This document shows positions 22,667-32,935 of a DNA stretch of 64,000 bases, in pieces. Location: assembly GCF_035046485.1 (NCBI RefSeq), contig NC_085137.1, positions 12,912,252-12,976,251 of the forward strand, in the 5' to 3' direction. Each line of letters begins with the position of its first letter. The first letter of the stretch is position 1. The notes under the pieces were generated by a model that made no database searches, had not been told where the DNA came from, and saw only the letters and a list, made by a program, of their open reading frames with translations. Position numbers and translations under genes: made by a program. The stretch is from Aedes albopictus. Its lineage: Eukaryota; Arthropoda; Insecta; Diptera; Culicidae.

Positions 22667-23040
22667 TACACCCGAAAGTAATCTGTATGTGGTGCATTGC
22701 TCTCTAACAACACAGCGTTAGAGAGGAGTTACGAAGTCAAATAGAAGATACGGACTGTATAAAATAAACTAGTTGTTGAAGACAGAAGTTGGAGTTCGAA
22801 AAGGACTGCTGAATATGGCACATTACTCTCGAGATATAACATCTACGATAGGAGTTTTGGAATAAAATGTGCTAACTGTAACCTAGCTGCCATTATCAAC
22901 GGAGAAGCTGAGTGTATTCCCCAGAAGAAAGTTTATCACAACATCTGAGAGCATGTCACCGAGTGTTGGAGTTTGAAGGAACCTGACATCAGGCGGTTGT
23001 TTCACATCGAGGACGATGTGTAAAGTCAAGATGGCCGAAC

Positions 23041-23131
23041 TGTACTAGACTGTAATATAAGTAGGTTGTAAGATATGTCAGAATAAAGGACTTGATAGTC
23101 GCAACTGGACGTGTTTCATTGAATCCCTACA
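23041..23131 (+). repeat. right LTR, 91 bp
   Basis: Second copy of the LTR; followed by the CCGCT target duplicate and then the resumed LINE coding sequence. Confidence 0.9.
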
Positions 23132-24541
23132 CCGCTGGAGCAGATCAACTACCAAGCGAGCTTCTAAAATACGGTGGAGAAGCACTGGTGAGAGCACTAC
23201 ACTGGGTCATTACCAAGATTTGGGAGGAGGAAGTATTACCGGAGGAATGGATGGAAGGTATCGTGTGTCACATCTACAAAAAGGGCGACAAGTTGGATTG
23301 CGGGAACTACCGCGCGATCACACTACTGAGCGCTGCCTACAAGATACTCTTTCAAATTTTATGCCGCCGTCTATCACCGATTGCAAGAGAGGTCGTGGGG
23401 CAATATCAGGCTGGATTTATGGGTGAACGCGCTACAACGGACCAGATGTTCGCCATCCGCCAGGTGTTGCAGAAATGCCGCGAATACAACGTGCCCACAC
23501 ATCACTTGTTCATCGATTTCAAATCGGCGTATGATACAATCGATCGAGAACAGCTATGGCAGATTATGCACGAATACGGATTCCCGGATAAACTGATACG
23601 GTTGATCAAGGCGACGATGGATCGAGTGATGTGCGTAGTTCGAGTATCAGGGACACTCGAATCCCTTCGAATCTCGCAGAGGGTTACGGCAAGGTGATGG
23701 TCTTTCGTGCTTGCTGTTCAACATTGCTTTAGAGGGTGTAATAAGGAGAGCGGGGATAAACACGAGTGGGACGATTTTCACGAAGTCCGTTCAGCTGCTT
23801 GGTTTCGCTGATGATATCGATATTATTGCTCGTGAATTTGAGACGATGGCGGAAACGTACATCCGACTAAAGAGTGAAGCCAGGCGAATCGGATTAGTCA
23901 TTAATGTGTCGAAGACAAAGTACATGATGGCAAAGGGCTCCAGGGAGGAATCACCGCGCCCGCCACCCCGAATTTATATCGACGGTGATGAAATCGAGGC
24001 GGTTGAAGAATTCGTGTACTTGGGCTCACTGGTGACCGACGACAACGACACCAGCAGAGAAATTCAGAGGCGCATTGTGGCAGGAAATCGTTCTTACTTT
24101 GGACTCCGCAGAACTCTACGATCGAATAAAGTTCGCCGTAACACGAAGTTAACCATCTACAAAACGTTGATTAGACCGGTCGTCCTCTATGGGCACGAAA
24201 CATGGACCCTACGTGCAGAGGACCAACGCGCCCTTGGAGTTTTCGAACGGAAGGTGTTGCGTACCATCTACGGCGGAGTGCAGATGGAAGACGGGACTCG
24301 GAGAAGGCGAATGAACCACGAGCTGCATCAGCTGCTGAGAGAACCAACCATCGTCCTCACCGTGAAAATCGGGAGGCTACGGTGGGCGGGTCACGTCATC
24401 AGGATGTCGGATAACAACCCGCCTAAAATGGACGATCTGCGGACCCTACGCAGAGTGCGGAACTGGAGACAAACAGCCATGGACCGAGTGGAATGGAGGC
24501 GGCTACTATGTACAGCAGAGGCCACCCCGGCCTTAGCCTGA
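23132..24541 (+). pseudogene. RTE-like LINE reverse transcriptase, disabled
   Basis: The polymerase domain resumes at GADQLPSELLKYGG and shows fingers (YKKGDKLDCGNYRAITLL, ~23275), motif A (HLFIDFKSAYDTID, ~23505), motif B (RQGDGLSCLLFNIALEG, ~23690) and the catalytic FADDIDII (~23803). The thumb and connection follow (TKYMMAKGS, VYLGSLVTDDN, ILYGHETW-like). A one-base shift lies near 23665 just before motif B, and the C-terminus appears internally deleted around 24430. It is one gene with 20400-21910 before the LTR insertion. Confidence 0.85.
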
Positions 24542-24549
24542 CCTGTAAG

Positions 24550-24628
24550 GTAAGTACATCGAGATGTAGAGAGTCGATATACGGTTTCTACATTCTATTT
24601 AATGGACATTTTTTTTGTATCATTACAG
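24550..24628 (+). other. possible 79-bp intron
   Basis: AAG|GTAAGTA at 24547-24556 and a T-rich tract ending CATTACAG at 24621-24628 match splice consensus, and the unrecognised coding segment begins directly after. The GTAAG could instead be the TAAG-type tail of the LINE. Confidence 0.4.
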
Positions 24629-24976
24629 CCTCTCGACGGTGACAATCCCTTCAGCGGTTACGCAGCTGGGCCAGAAGATTCAAACCTACATATTGTTTGT
24701 CTGGCCCCGGCCACCAAACAGGGGCCGTACCACGTTTACCTGGGGGACCAGCAAGAGCTGGCAGCACGGAATGCTGCAACGGCCATCGCCTGTTGGTTCC
24801 GGTTGCACGATGTGTTGGCTTTGAAGGTGACGGCCAAGCAGAGCATGATCTATGATTTTCTGGCGTGTGCGGCGTTTTTTACCCAAAAAGCAAGCATAAG
24901 GACGACAGTAAATCCCATGCTGAGTAACTTCGCTGCGCTACGGGAAGCGAAGGCTGGGCCAGCTACCAGCGGTTAA
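24629..24976 (+). CDS. unrecognised protein segment, repeated family member 1
   Basis: About 115 codons run from the possible splice acceptor to a TAA at 24974-24976. No start codon is needed if it is an internal or last exon; an in-frame ATG at 24602 precedes the acceptor. I do not recognise the domain. It is mixed alpha-helical with no signal peptide or membrane segment. A central block (FRLHDVLALKVTAKQSMIYD, ~24800-24859, and the following FLACAAFFTQKASIRTTV) recurs at 50243-50377; of 39 aligned codons I count 14 synonymous and 4 amino-acid-changing differences. That bias implies selection on protein in at least one lineage. Possibilities are an unknown mobile-element protein, a host gene family, or an old viral nucleoprotein-like insertion; I cannot choose. 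Confidence 0.55.
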   Translation, partial: PLDGDNPFSGYAAGPEDSNLHIVCLAPATKQGPYHVYLGDQQELAARNAATAIACWFRLHDVLALKVTAKQSMIYDFLACAAFFTQKASIRTTVNPMLSNFAALREAKAGPATSG

Positions 24977-24979
24977 TAG

Positions 24980-25619
24980 CCGGCCAAAACGCAATTTTGA
25001 AACGGCGGTAGTTGGTCTCAGCTGTTGGTCAGAGGTGGACAGAGTACGAAATAACCGGTGGAAACGGAGTAACCGATGAAAAGGAACCGGATTGTGAATG
25101 AAACAGGAATATACTGAATGAAATAAAGCTCAAATTGATGCGCTCGGCTCTGCTGAGGAATACTTTCGCATGGTTGATCTCGCCCCGGACCCGCCGAATA
25201 CTACACTTAGAGGAAGTTGTATTGCATTGCATATTCCCTCCATAACCTTCGATGCTGCATCGTTCCAAGATCGACCACTATAAAGGCAAAGCCAGGCCAA
25301 CATCAAGAGTGATGATAACTGCCCAAAACATGATCGCGGATAGGAAGCATGGACGGTATGTAACAAAAGCAAAACATGTTATTGTTAGTTTTATCATTTA
25401 TGCTTTATATTTTATTATAACATTACAGCATCATTTCTGGCATACTAGCACCGTTCGGCGCCAGTTGTGTTTGTACGTCGGCTGGGTCTAGGAGGCCTTA
25501 AATTACGACGTCCAAGGAGACAGCTACCACACCTGGGACCCTACATATCGAATCCACGGCTTTAGCTTCTATCCGAGGTAAGGCGTGAACAGATATTTTT
25601 GTCTCAGAAATTGTACTGT
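24980..25619. other. unassigned, with a second possible intron
   Basis: A donor GACG|GTATGT at 25352-25361 and acceptor CATTACAG at 25421-25428 would define a 73-bp intron, and another donor-like CGAG|GTAAGG lies near 25575. Together with the 24550-24628 pair this hints at a spliced gene, but no continuous protein is readable. Confidence 0.35.
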
Positions 25620-25810
25620 ATTGTATTTATTTATAGAAATACCGACGGCGTCGACTAGGATTGAACCTAGACCATCTGGGGTGAGAGGCAACCACGCCGC
25701 TTTACTGCCCTTCGAAAGCAGCGACCCGCGCGTAAACCCGATATACAGCTGGGCTGTAGACGCATCAAGTCGAGACGCTGGATGCCCGCAGGATCGACAA
25801 AGTTTTGTAT
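25620..25810 (-). mobile_element. tRNA-derived SINE
   Basis: On the minus strand a B box GGTTCAATCCTAG lies near 25655, with CTAGG/CCTAG pairing around it as in a T arm, and the sequence ends in an ATAAATAAATAC tail near 25625. No clean complete tRNA fold is seen. Confidence 0.5.
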
Positions 25811-25814
25811 AATA

Positions 25815-26589
25815 CCGTAATCTGGGGGTGAAGTTGATCACAATGGGGTCCACGTCCTTCAACCGCTGAGGATGCCTCAATTCTGTTTTAATGGAAGAAC
25901 TTTTGATGTAAATCGATCGTGTGAATATATTTGAAGAATTATTGAAAATTGTTATGGCAATTGTGACAGATTTTACATAAAAAAATCGACTTTTTTGGAT
26001 GCATATTGAAACTCGGCGAAAAGACTGCCTTTCAAAAAATCGCCTCCCAGCAACGCCTTGTATATCGGATGACTCACAAAACACTTTTATTTATTCATGG
26101 TAGGCTTATTGAACATAGCTTTGAGTTAAATTTGATGTTAACATATAAGTTTTATTTGAAAAAAGCATATTTTTGCGAAAGAAAGACGTTTTTTAAGGCA
26201 ATTGCATACCTTTAGGCGTTTAATGTGGGTCATTCTGTAACTTACTAAACTTTATCTTATTTTTAACTTACAAATTTCACCAGTTGTAAGAATTTTAAAA
26301 ACTTATTCGGATTCAGCATCATCAAATTTAGTTTGTTCAATAATTTTCCATTCTTAGAATGTTATGTCGTTTGTTGATCAACTTCACCCCGGATTGAAAG
26401 TTTTCTAATTTGGCCATTTGAGCAATTTTTATAAAATTTAGCAATTTCTTGTAAGAATTTCGTTTACGGAACTTGAAACAGGTCCACTCAGTACATGTTT
26501 TAAAAATATTTGTTTGGAGTCATGTGCATTGTACTTGATTTTATTCAAAATAATGGAGGAAAAGTGATCAACTTCCCCCCAGATTACGG
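25815..26589. mobile_element. 775-bp MITE, CCGTAATCTGGGGG ends, TA duplication
   Basis: Inverted ends CCGTAATCTGGGGGTGAAGT… and …CCCCCCAGATTACGG are flanked by TA at 25813-25814 and 26590-26591. A second, inverted copy is at 59181-59969. Open frames inside (both copies) are shared only because the DNA is shared. Confidence 0.9.
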
Positions 26590-26600
26590 TACTAATAATA

Positions 26601-26808
26601 ATAGGGGAACTTGCGTATTTTCAGCAGTTTTGTTCTCTTCGTCATGTTTTTTTTTAATCCGGTTTATTTCAGAGTAGGCCCATGGTAGGCCTCAAATCCT
26701 TCTCAACCAAACTGAGTTGTATGCCCAAATTTCAGGCAATGTGGCTCACAAAAACTCCCTAGGACGAAGAGAACAAACCTACCGATAATACCCTTTGTCA
26801 CCCTATAT
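26601..26808. mobile_element. ~205-bp foldback MITE
   Basis: Arms of about 45 bp containing TTTGTTCTCTTCGTC (~26630) and GACGAAGAGAACAAA (~26763) face each other. Boundaries are approximate. Confidence 0.6.
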
Positions 26809-26809
26809 A

Positions 26810-27349
26810 AGTTTTTATTACATAAAGAATTACATTAAATATATATTTACAGTCAAAATATGCTGCGAAAAACATCTTTTTTTTTTTAATATGCATCAAT
26901 AAGACATTTTACTACTGGAGAAGAGGGAAGAGGATGGGAATAGTTTTTGTTTGTTTTTCTTACTTTTTTCTGACAATTTTGAACGTCATTCCCTGTAAGT
27001 GCGAGCAGGCATTGACATCGTTTTTGCCGTCTCAATTAGAAACAGAATGTGTAACTGTCACACATTTTCTAAACAAACGAAGCATTCGCCCTATGAGTGA
27101 CAGTTACACATTCTTCCGAAAAGTAGTGCGAACGCTTCAATGTGTGAAACGCTCTCAAGCTGGTTTGAGTAAGGTTCCTCTTGCTCACTTTAGGAATGCC
27201 ATGGGACGAATACAAATTTGAGTAGATCTTGCTTATTTCTGAGTGGACCGACTTCTGCGTGCATGACATTTTAGTGGAACACTACAAATGCGTAATAAAT
27301 TAGGACATCACATATGGACATACACAACACAGAACATATATTTTGCCCT
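26810..27349. other. unassigned
   Basis: Two GTGTAACTGTCACACA-like blocks near 27048 and GAGTGACAGTTACACATTC near 27094 form a local inverted pair. No gene is supported. Confidence 0.45.
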
Positions 27350-27596
27350 GTGACCAGGGTCGCCAGGTCAATTTTTGAAAAATCTGGATGATTTAGGAAG
27401 TTTTGTCTGGAAAAGTCTGGATTGTGGGAAAAACCCTACAAATTCCGTACAAAACCTTACAAATTCCGAGAAAAACCTTACAAATTCCGAAAACAAATGT
27501 CTGGATCTTCCAGATTTTTGCAAAATAAGACCTCAAAAATCTGGATAAATCCAGATAAATCTGGAAGGTTGGCAACGCTGCCTGTGACCCTAGTGA
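27350..27596. repeat. short-repeat patch (CTGGATAAAT, CCTTACAAATTCCG)
   Basis: Three tandem copies of AAACCYTACAAATTCCG-like units (27431-27490) lie between diverged arms beginning TGTGACCAGGGTCGCC and ending GGCAACGCTGCCTGTGACCC. Probably a small decayed element. Confidence 0.5.
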
Positions 27597-27599
27597 TAG

Positions 27600-27764
27600 G
27601 GGGCTGTCCATTAATTACGTAAGGGATTTTTTACGATTTTCCGACACCCCCACCCCCCCTTGTAAGATTTTTTGTATGAGAGCCCAAAATTTTTTATATG
27701 GCTCGTAAGATTTTTCAAACCCCCCCTCCCCCTTTAAACCCTTACGTAATTAATGGACAGCCCC
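27600..27764. mobile_element. 165-bp MITE, GGGGCTGTCC ends, 3-bp duplication
   Basis: Arms GGGGCTGTCCATTAATTACG and its inverse, flanked by TAG at 27597-27599 and 27765-27767. Related ends occur at 31720-31866, near 46381 and near 48400. A 3-bp duplication is suggestive of PIF/Harbinger-type elements. Confidence 0.8.
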
Positions 27765-27767
27765 TAG

Positions 27768-28183
27768 GATGACGAAATTTCATAATTGTTGTTGGTCCAT
27801 CACTCAATCCTGTACTGTTTTTTTTTGTAAATTTTATTTACGTATATTTTAACTTAGGCTAATTTTACACTTAATCCTGTAATGGTAATTTCCCTGGCAG
27901 GTTGCCTTTTTGTTCGTTGCTTTCATGGCTTCAATTTTGTCAAGGAATTTGTAATCCAAAGCGAGCATCCCGATTCAGATTTTAATACGAGACATTTACA
28001 TTTTGAACTCCCTGATATCTGAACTTCACATAGCTGATAATTGATTTTATGCCTGAAATGACATGAAAGTGGCCACCAAACATGATTTGGTTGAGATCTT
28101 ATGGTGGTTACTTCAGAGCACTACTTACGAAAAGCTTATAAGTTAAACTAGTACATTTAACAGAAAAATAAAACTTGTAATAC
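27768..28183. other. unassigned
   Basis: AT-rich sequence with no recognisable gene or repeat boundary. Confidence 0.5.
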
Positions 28184-28637
28184 CGTAATCCGGGGTATCA
28201 TTGATCAAAATTCTCGAGTTTTCTTGAATAATTCTCTTGTTAAAGCAAACGTTACATGTTTTATATTTTTAAAACAAGTACTGGCCCTCTGAGTATGTGT
28301 TAAGCTACTCGAAAAAGTATAGTGACACTTTAAAACATGATTGAATAAACTTTTTGATCTAATTTTTGATTTTGTTGATTTGGGGTAACATTGATCACCT
28401 AAGTGAACAATGTTCGTTAGTATGGAAAATACACTTACTTACTAAATTTGGGGTCTCTGATTTCAAATATGTTGTCATAATTCTTACAAATTATGCACTT
28501 TTTGAGATATTTAAACATTAAAATTCCCCAAACCGAGAATAACGCCTAAAGGTAGGCAATGGCTTAAGGAACTGATAGCCTTCTTTGAATAAATCGTATA
28601 TTTTATTGAAAAAGCGCATTTTTTATACAAGTTTCGT
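28184..28637 (+). mobile_element. left part of a CCGTAATCCGGGGT MITE
   Basis: Starts CCGTAATCCGGGGTATCATT after a TA, clearly related to the ends of the 25815 element, with a repeat of GGGGTAACATTGATCA near 28382. No matching right end is found before 28638. Confidence 0.55.
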
Positions 28638-29430
28638 TTATTAACCCTCAAGAGGATACCTTAAATGAAGGTCCGTTTTGGGACCCTGGGGTCCATTGGA
28701 CCCCAACATATATTCTCGCGTATCTCGTGATCCTTACTTTTTGAAAGGGTGATGTTTTCAGCAAAGATGTTAGGAAAGTCAAGGCCTATCTAGTGATGAA
28801 CAATTTAGTTCGGGAAGTTTCCGCTAGGTGGTGCTAGTGAGCATTGAAAAATGCCCCCGATCTACAGGATATAACGTACCTAAACAAGCGGACAAGACGT
28901 ACCGAAACAATAGGGTAAATCGCACTGCTGTAGACGAGTAGACATATGTCCAGCGGGTCAAAAGGGGTCATTCAAATATTACGTAACGCAAAGGAGTGGG
29001 AGGTGGTCTAGCGCTGTGTTACGTTTCATTTAAAATATTACATACAAAAGTTGTTGCACGGAGAAGGGAGGAGCCCTTAAGTTGTCAAATTTTGCGTTTC
29101 GTAATATTTGAATAAACCCAAGAGGAATCAGAGACAAACAGACGTAGCACTATTAAAATTTAAATCTCATATATATCAGGATCCTGATTACTTATATAGT
29201 TGATGTCTTCGGCAAAGTTGTTTGGTTGGTCAAGAACTTATAGATTATGGACCGTTTGATTCGATATTCCACCACTAGGCAGTGCTAGATAGCATGCAAA
29301 TTTTTTATCTCATAATATCTCAGTATCCTGATTTCTTAGAAAAATGATGTCTTAGTTGTTGGGTAGGTCAAAAATGTTCAGTTGATGAGCCATTTGATAC
29401 GAACTCTCCTATTGGGAGACGCTGGTGCGG
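28638..29430. repeat. three diverged ~130-bp units with GTGGTGCTAG-like ends
   Basis: Segments at about 28730-28860, 29165-29305 and 29315-29425 share ATCCTGATT…, GATGTCTTCGGCAAAGTTGT…, GGTCAAG… and a block like CCACTAGGCAGTGCTAG. A GGGGTCCATTGGACCCC palindrome lies at 28690-28707. Confidence 0.6.
28964..29119. mobile_element. ~156-bp foldback MITE
   Basis: Arms GGGGTCATTCAAATATTACG and the inverse ending ATTTGAATAAACCC, separated by a short centre with a CTAGCGC patch. It lies between units of the surrounding repeat. Confidence 0.7.
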
Positions 29431-29515
29431 GATGCTTATTATTTATAGAGATGGTGTCTACAGCTGTTATTTGGCAGGACATGGACCTACCGAATATAGA
29501 CACTATAGAATCTAC

Positions 29516-29747
29516 AGACTTGGGGAGAAATATTTGAATTACGCAATTTTAGAGTGTTTTATAGTGAATTTAGTGTGTACTAATAGAAAATGACGTCACA
29601 CAACCCACAGTCGTTATCGTTCCGTAAATCTCGTTTGGCTAAACGAATTGACAGATCGCATGGTTAGGGGCCATCCATAAATGGCGTAGCATTTTTTACG
29701 ATTTTTGACACCCCCCTTCTCCCCCTATTTTCCCATACCTAATACAT
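29516..29747 (+). repeat. 232-bp direct repeat, left copy
   Basis: Reads identically to 31569-31800. Includes the left half of a 147-bp MITE that is whole in the right copy, so this copy is a duplicated target cut by the insertion. Confidence 0.93.
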
Positions 29748-31568
29748 CAGGTATCAGGTATCAGTAGGTCGGCTCAAGAGGCACGTTCTCCTCCATTTGG
29801 GAAATTTGTGCCATCGCCATGAATACGAGCCTATTCATCATTTACCTGAGGGAGAGCGAAGGGAGGAATAAGGGATGGGATAGGGAAAGGGAAGGTAAGG
29901 GAATAGGGTCGACATAATCGCATAAGCGTACCACAACGGGTTCAAACAGCGCCCTGTAAAGGGCACTGTAAAAAACGCATAAAGCGTAAAGTAAGCCTAT
30001 AGCTACTTGTCACAACGGGCTCAGAACAACAGAACATCCTGAAGATTCAGGCTTCTTAGGTCAGTTTCACTTAATCAAGTGTTTACCGAGTACTCGGAAA
30101 CGCAGTTGCGTAAAAACTGGGTAGTTACATATCAAATGATTCAAAGTTCCACAGTCGGATTCTCAGCTAAGATATACAAATGAAGCAGCCTGTTGAGGCT
30201 TGTGATGGACAAAATCATAAGTAGGAAAACCACATTGAGTTATCTTAATTGCGTTTCTGCTACGAGATTCCTCAAAAGTGATGGCAAGACTCCCGCATGG
30301 GGGCATCCACAAACACTCAATTTCCTAATCGCTGCTTGACGTAATGCCGAGAAGAGATGTTGGTTTTTGAGAATTTGGTAAATCCAATTGGAAATCATTG
30401 AAAGATAAATAGGACAATCCATGCGGCTTCCAATATGGAATCGTAAGGTACGTGTTCAAAAGTATCCTGGAAATCCGAGAAAACACCCAAACAAAATTGT
30501 TCTTGAATGAATGCTTTTCCGATATAGTAAACAACATTGTGGAAACAAATCACAGTGGACTTTCCATTTTGGTAACCATGTTGGTTCCCATGGAAAGGCA
30601 TGTTTGCTAGAAAAACATCACGGGTGTGATGCTCGACAAAGCGTTCTAATCATTTCAGAAGAAAGAGGTCAAATTGATAGGTTTGATCTTCATACGAAGA
30701 CATTATCCACTTACGGAATAAATTTGACAGTATAATTCCACCAAGATTTGGGAATGGCAAGGCTGCAGTTTTAACAAAACATTGTGGGATTCGAGGCATG
30801 ACACGCAAGATTGTCATTTCAATTTTGCTGAAAGTAGCAAACATCGGGTCAAACACAAAATGCGGAACCATATAGGTGGTAATTAAAACATTTACATCTA
30901 CATAGAAATCTCTACGAAAGTAAGGTTCTTGGACCAAAGCTGTTCTTTTATGCTGACGATTGATCTGAGCTTTCATAACCGTAGCCACTACCCAAACTAG
31001 GCAGGATCAAACTCTTACAATCACAACACAAGAAAAAAAGAGCAGCGATAAAAACCAATTCGGTATCGATTGAAGAACGCCAGAGACGAACATACACAGA
31101 GGACACTGTGAAGAACGCATAATGCGAAGAGCCATATAGGTTATAATTAAAGCTAATAAACAACATACTAAATAATCCCACCCTTATTGAGCCTCGCAGT
31201 TGAGGCTTAAGAAGGATAGCAGATTATCTCGGAGAAACACAAGGTCAACTGCACCATTGCTCCGGTTAGCGCAGTAAGGGCAAAATACTGTGGAGGGCGC
31301 CCTAGTACTCCACAGGCTCCGTTTATAGTTAGGTTTTTATTAGACCCCCCTAACCATTCATTCCTTGGCACGGTAAGCATAAAGCCGCATAACACCATGA
31401 ATTAGGGGTCACCTGTTTAGTGGACTCTTACCACTGGATCAGGCGATCCGTAGTGTTATTCTTAGCCAATTGAGACAACCGCTACCGACACTACACAGCT
31501 ATCTAGGCTGATCGGGAAAAGAAGTTAACATTGATGGTCAACTTCCAAACGAGCCCGAACAGCCTTCA
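29748..31568 (-). mobile_element. LOA-derived LINE insertion with 232-bp flanking duplication
   Basis: Minus-strand insertion between two identical 232-bp repeats. Its 3' end (at 29748) has a TGATACC-type tandem tail, as some non-LTR elements do. Broken RT motifs lie at 30240-31000; the remainder looks like leader and 3' untranslated sequence. Because the target copies are identical yet the RT is already wrecked, it was probably copied in trans as an internally deleted derivative. Confidence 0.75.
30240..31000 (-). pseudogene. LOA-like reverse transcriptase remnant
   Basis: On the minus strand one reads the A-region (FCLGVFSDFQDTFEHVPYDS, ~30500-30440) and, after a frameshift, SNWIYQILKNQHLF and the B motif as CGCPHAGVLPSLLRNLVAE (~30300). 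The same order and wording occur in the fragment at 3600-3870, so both belong to one family. The catalytic C motif is not readable. Confidence 0.72.
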
Positions 31569-31800
31569 AGACTTGGGGAGAAATATTTGAATTACGCAAT
31601 TTTAGAGTGTTTTATAGTGAATTTAGTGTGTACTAATAGAAAATGACGTCACACAACCCACAGTCGTTATCGTTCCGTAAATCTCGTTTGGCTAAACGAA
31701 TTGACAGATCGCATGGTTAGGGGCCATCCATAAATGGCGTAGCATTTTTTACGATTTTTGACACCCCCCTTCTCCCCCTATTTTCCCATACCTAATACAT
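31569..31800 (+). repeat. 232-bp direct repeat, right copy
   Basis: Second copy of 29516-29747; here it continues into the rest of the MITE at 31801-31866. Confidence 0.93.
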
Positions 31801-31866
31801 GGCTCGTAGCATACTCAGAGACTCTCCCCACCACCCCAAAATGCCACTTCATCTATGGACGGCCCC
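31720..31866. mobile_element. 147-bp MITE, GGGGCCATCC ends, 3-bp duplication
   Basis: Ends GGGGCCATCCATAAATGGCG and …CATCTATGGACGGCCCC, flanked by TTA at 31717-31719 and 31867-31869. Same family style as 27600-27764. Confidence 0.75.
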
Positions 31867-31869
31867 TTA

Positions 31870-32319
31870 CAGTTGTCTGCACCTTGGAAAGCATATGGAA
31901 TCTATAGTGTCTATATTACAGATTATGGGATATATACAATTATACTTTGATCATAATCTACACAATTTTCCACAGCACAGAGATCAGACATCCAAGCTCA
32001 ATTTCAAAACTGTGTAAGGAATTAAACGTTCATTTGAAATGGCAACACAAGTGGCAACATCGTGGTGGCGCTGCTATCCCAATGTTCCCACGCTGTTGTC
32101 GGTGGTGAATATAAAACTTATGTAGATATGCGTACTCACCACTAATTATAGCAACTTGCCGCATAGGTGACGCTAGTGTTGTCAACGCTAAAAAAATTGA
32201 ATCCTTGCACAGCTTTCGAGACAATTTTCTATAGGCTTGGATGTCTGTTCTCTATGATACAAAATATATTTTCATGAAAAATCGAATAAAATGGAATGTA
32301 AATTTCAACGTTTCCTTCC
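31870..32319. other. unassigned
   Basis: No gene visible. GGTGGCGCTG near 32065 and GTGACGCTAG near 32166 resemble the short ends of the 28730 repeat units. Confidence 0.45.
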
Positions 32320-32935
32320 CGTAACCGGGAGGAACTCCTAGAGAGAAATTCCTGGAGGAATCCTGGAAGAAATTCCTAGGGGAATCTCGACAGCAACTCC
32401 TAGAGGAATCCCGGGAGAAATTCCTGAAAGAATCCCAAGTGGAATGCCAGGACGAATTCTTGGAGGAATCCCAGGAGAAATTCGTTGAGAAATACCGGTA
32501 AGAATTCCTGGAGAAATCCCAGGAGGAATTCCTGAAGCAACCCCCGGAGGAATTCCTGAAGAAATCCCAGGAAGAATTTCAAGTGGATTTCGTAGAAAAG
32601 CTCATGCAGGAAACCCGGGAGGAAATTCTGGAGAAAACCCGGGAGCAATTCGGAGACAAATTCCTGAAGAAATTCTGGGAGGAATTCGTGGAGGAATCTC
32701 GGAAAGCATTTGTGGAAGAATCCTATTACGAATTCCTAGTTGAATCCCTGGTGGAATTCCTGATGTAGTTTTGGGAGTCATTTCCGGAGGGTTTTTAAGT
32801 GGATTTCCCAGATGAAATCGTAGAGGAACCTCGGGAAGAATTACTGAAAGAATCCCTGTATTAATTTCTGGAAGAATCCTGGTAGGAGTTCCTTCAGAAA
32901 TTTTGGGAGGAATTCCTGGAGGTATCCGGGTGAGT
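32320..32935. repeat. degenerate GGAATTCC-type array
   Basis: Diverged 12/24-bp lattice (GGAGGAATTCCTGGAGAAATC-like, in pieces) in the opposite sense to 4540-5690. Open frames here are accidental. Confidence 0.83.

Larger units (their letters stand above)
21911..23131 (+). mobile_element. small non-autonomous LTR element (TRIM-like)
   Basis: Two 91-bp direct repeats start TGTACTAG and end CCCTACA (TG…CA). They are flanked by CCGCT at 21906-21910 and 23132-23136, the 5-bp duplication expected of integrase. Without the nested MITE the element is about 655 bp, with no gag or pol frame, so it must have been mobilised in trans. It splits the LINE codons for NNKAA and GADQLP. Confidence 0.9.
19620..24549 (+). 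mobile_element. RTE-like LINE, old copy with nested insertions
   Basis: Endonuclease (20400-21430) and reverse transcriptase (23132-24541) domains of one element are separated by a nested LTR element (21911-23131). The 5' leader includes GAGCGTCTGTTC and AACAGCGTCTG blocks near 19998 and 20023 that also occur in the leader of the copy at 34250. An antisense Gypsy fragment (20105-20315) sits in this leader. The 5' limit is a guess; the 3' end lies near the TAAGGTAAG at 24546-24554. The family resembles mosquito RTE elements such as JAM1, judged by motifs only. Confidence 0.75.

Noticed and set aside
21911..23131. Retroviral or full-length LTR retrotransposon
   Set aside because: No gag, protease, RT or integrase frame fits in the ~655 bp left after removing the MITE.
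25569..26084. 171-residue minus-strand frame with a homologous frame at 59683-60045
   Set aside because: The similarity is only the shared MITE DNA; the frames have different ends, and the first runs on into a SINE.
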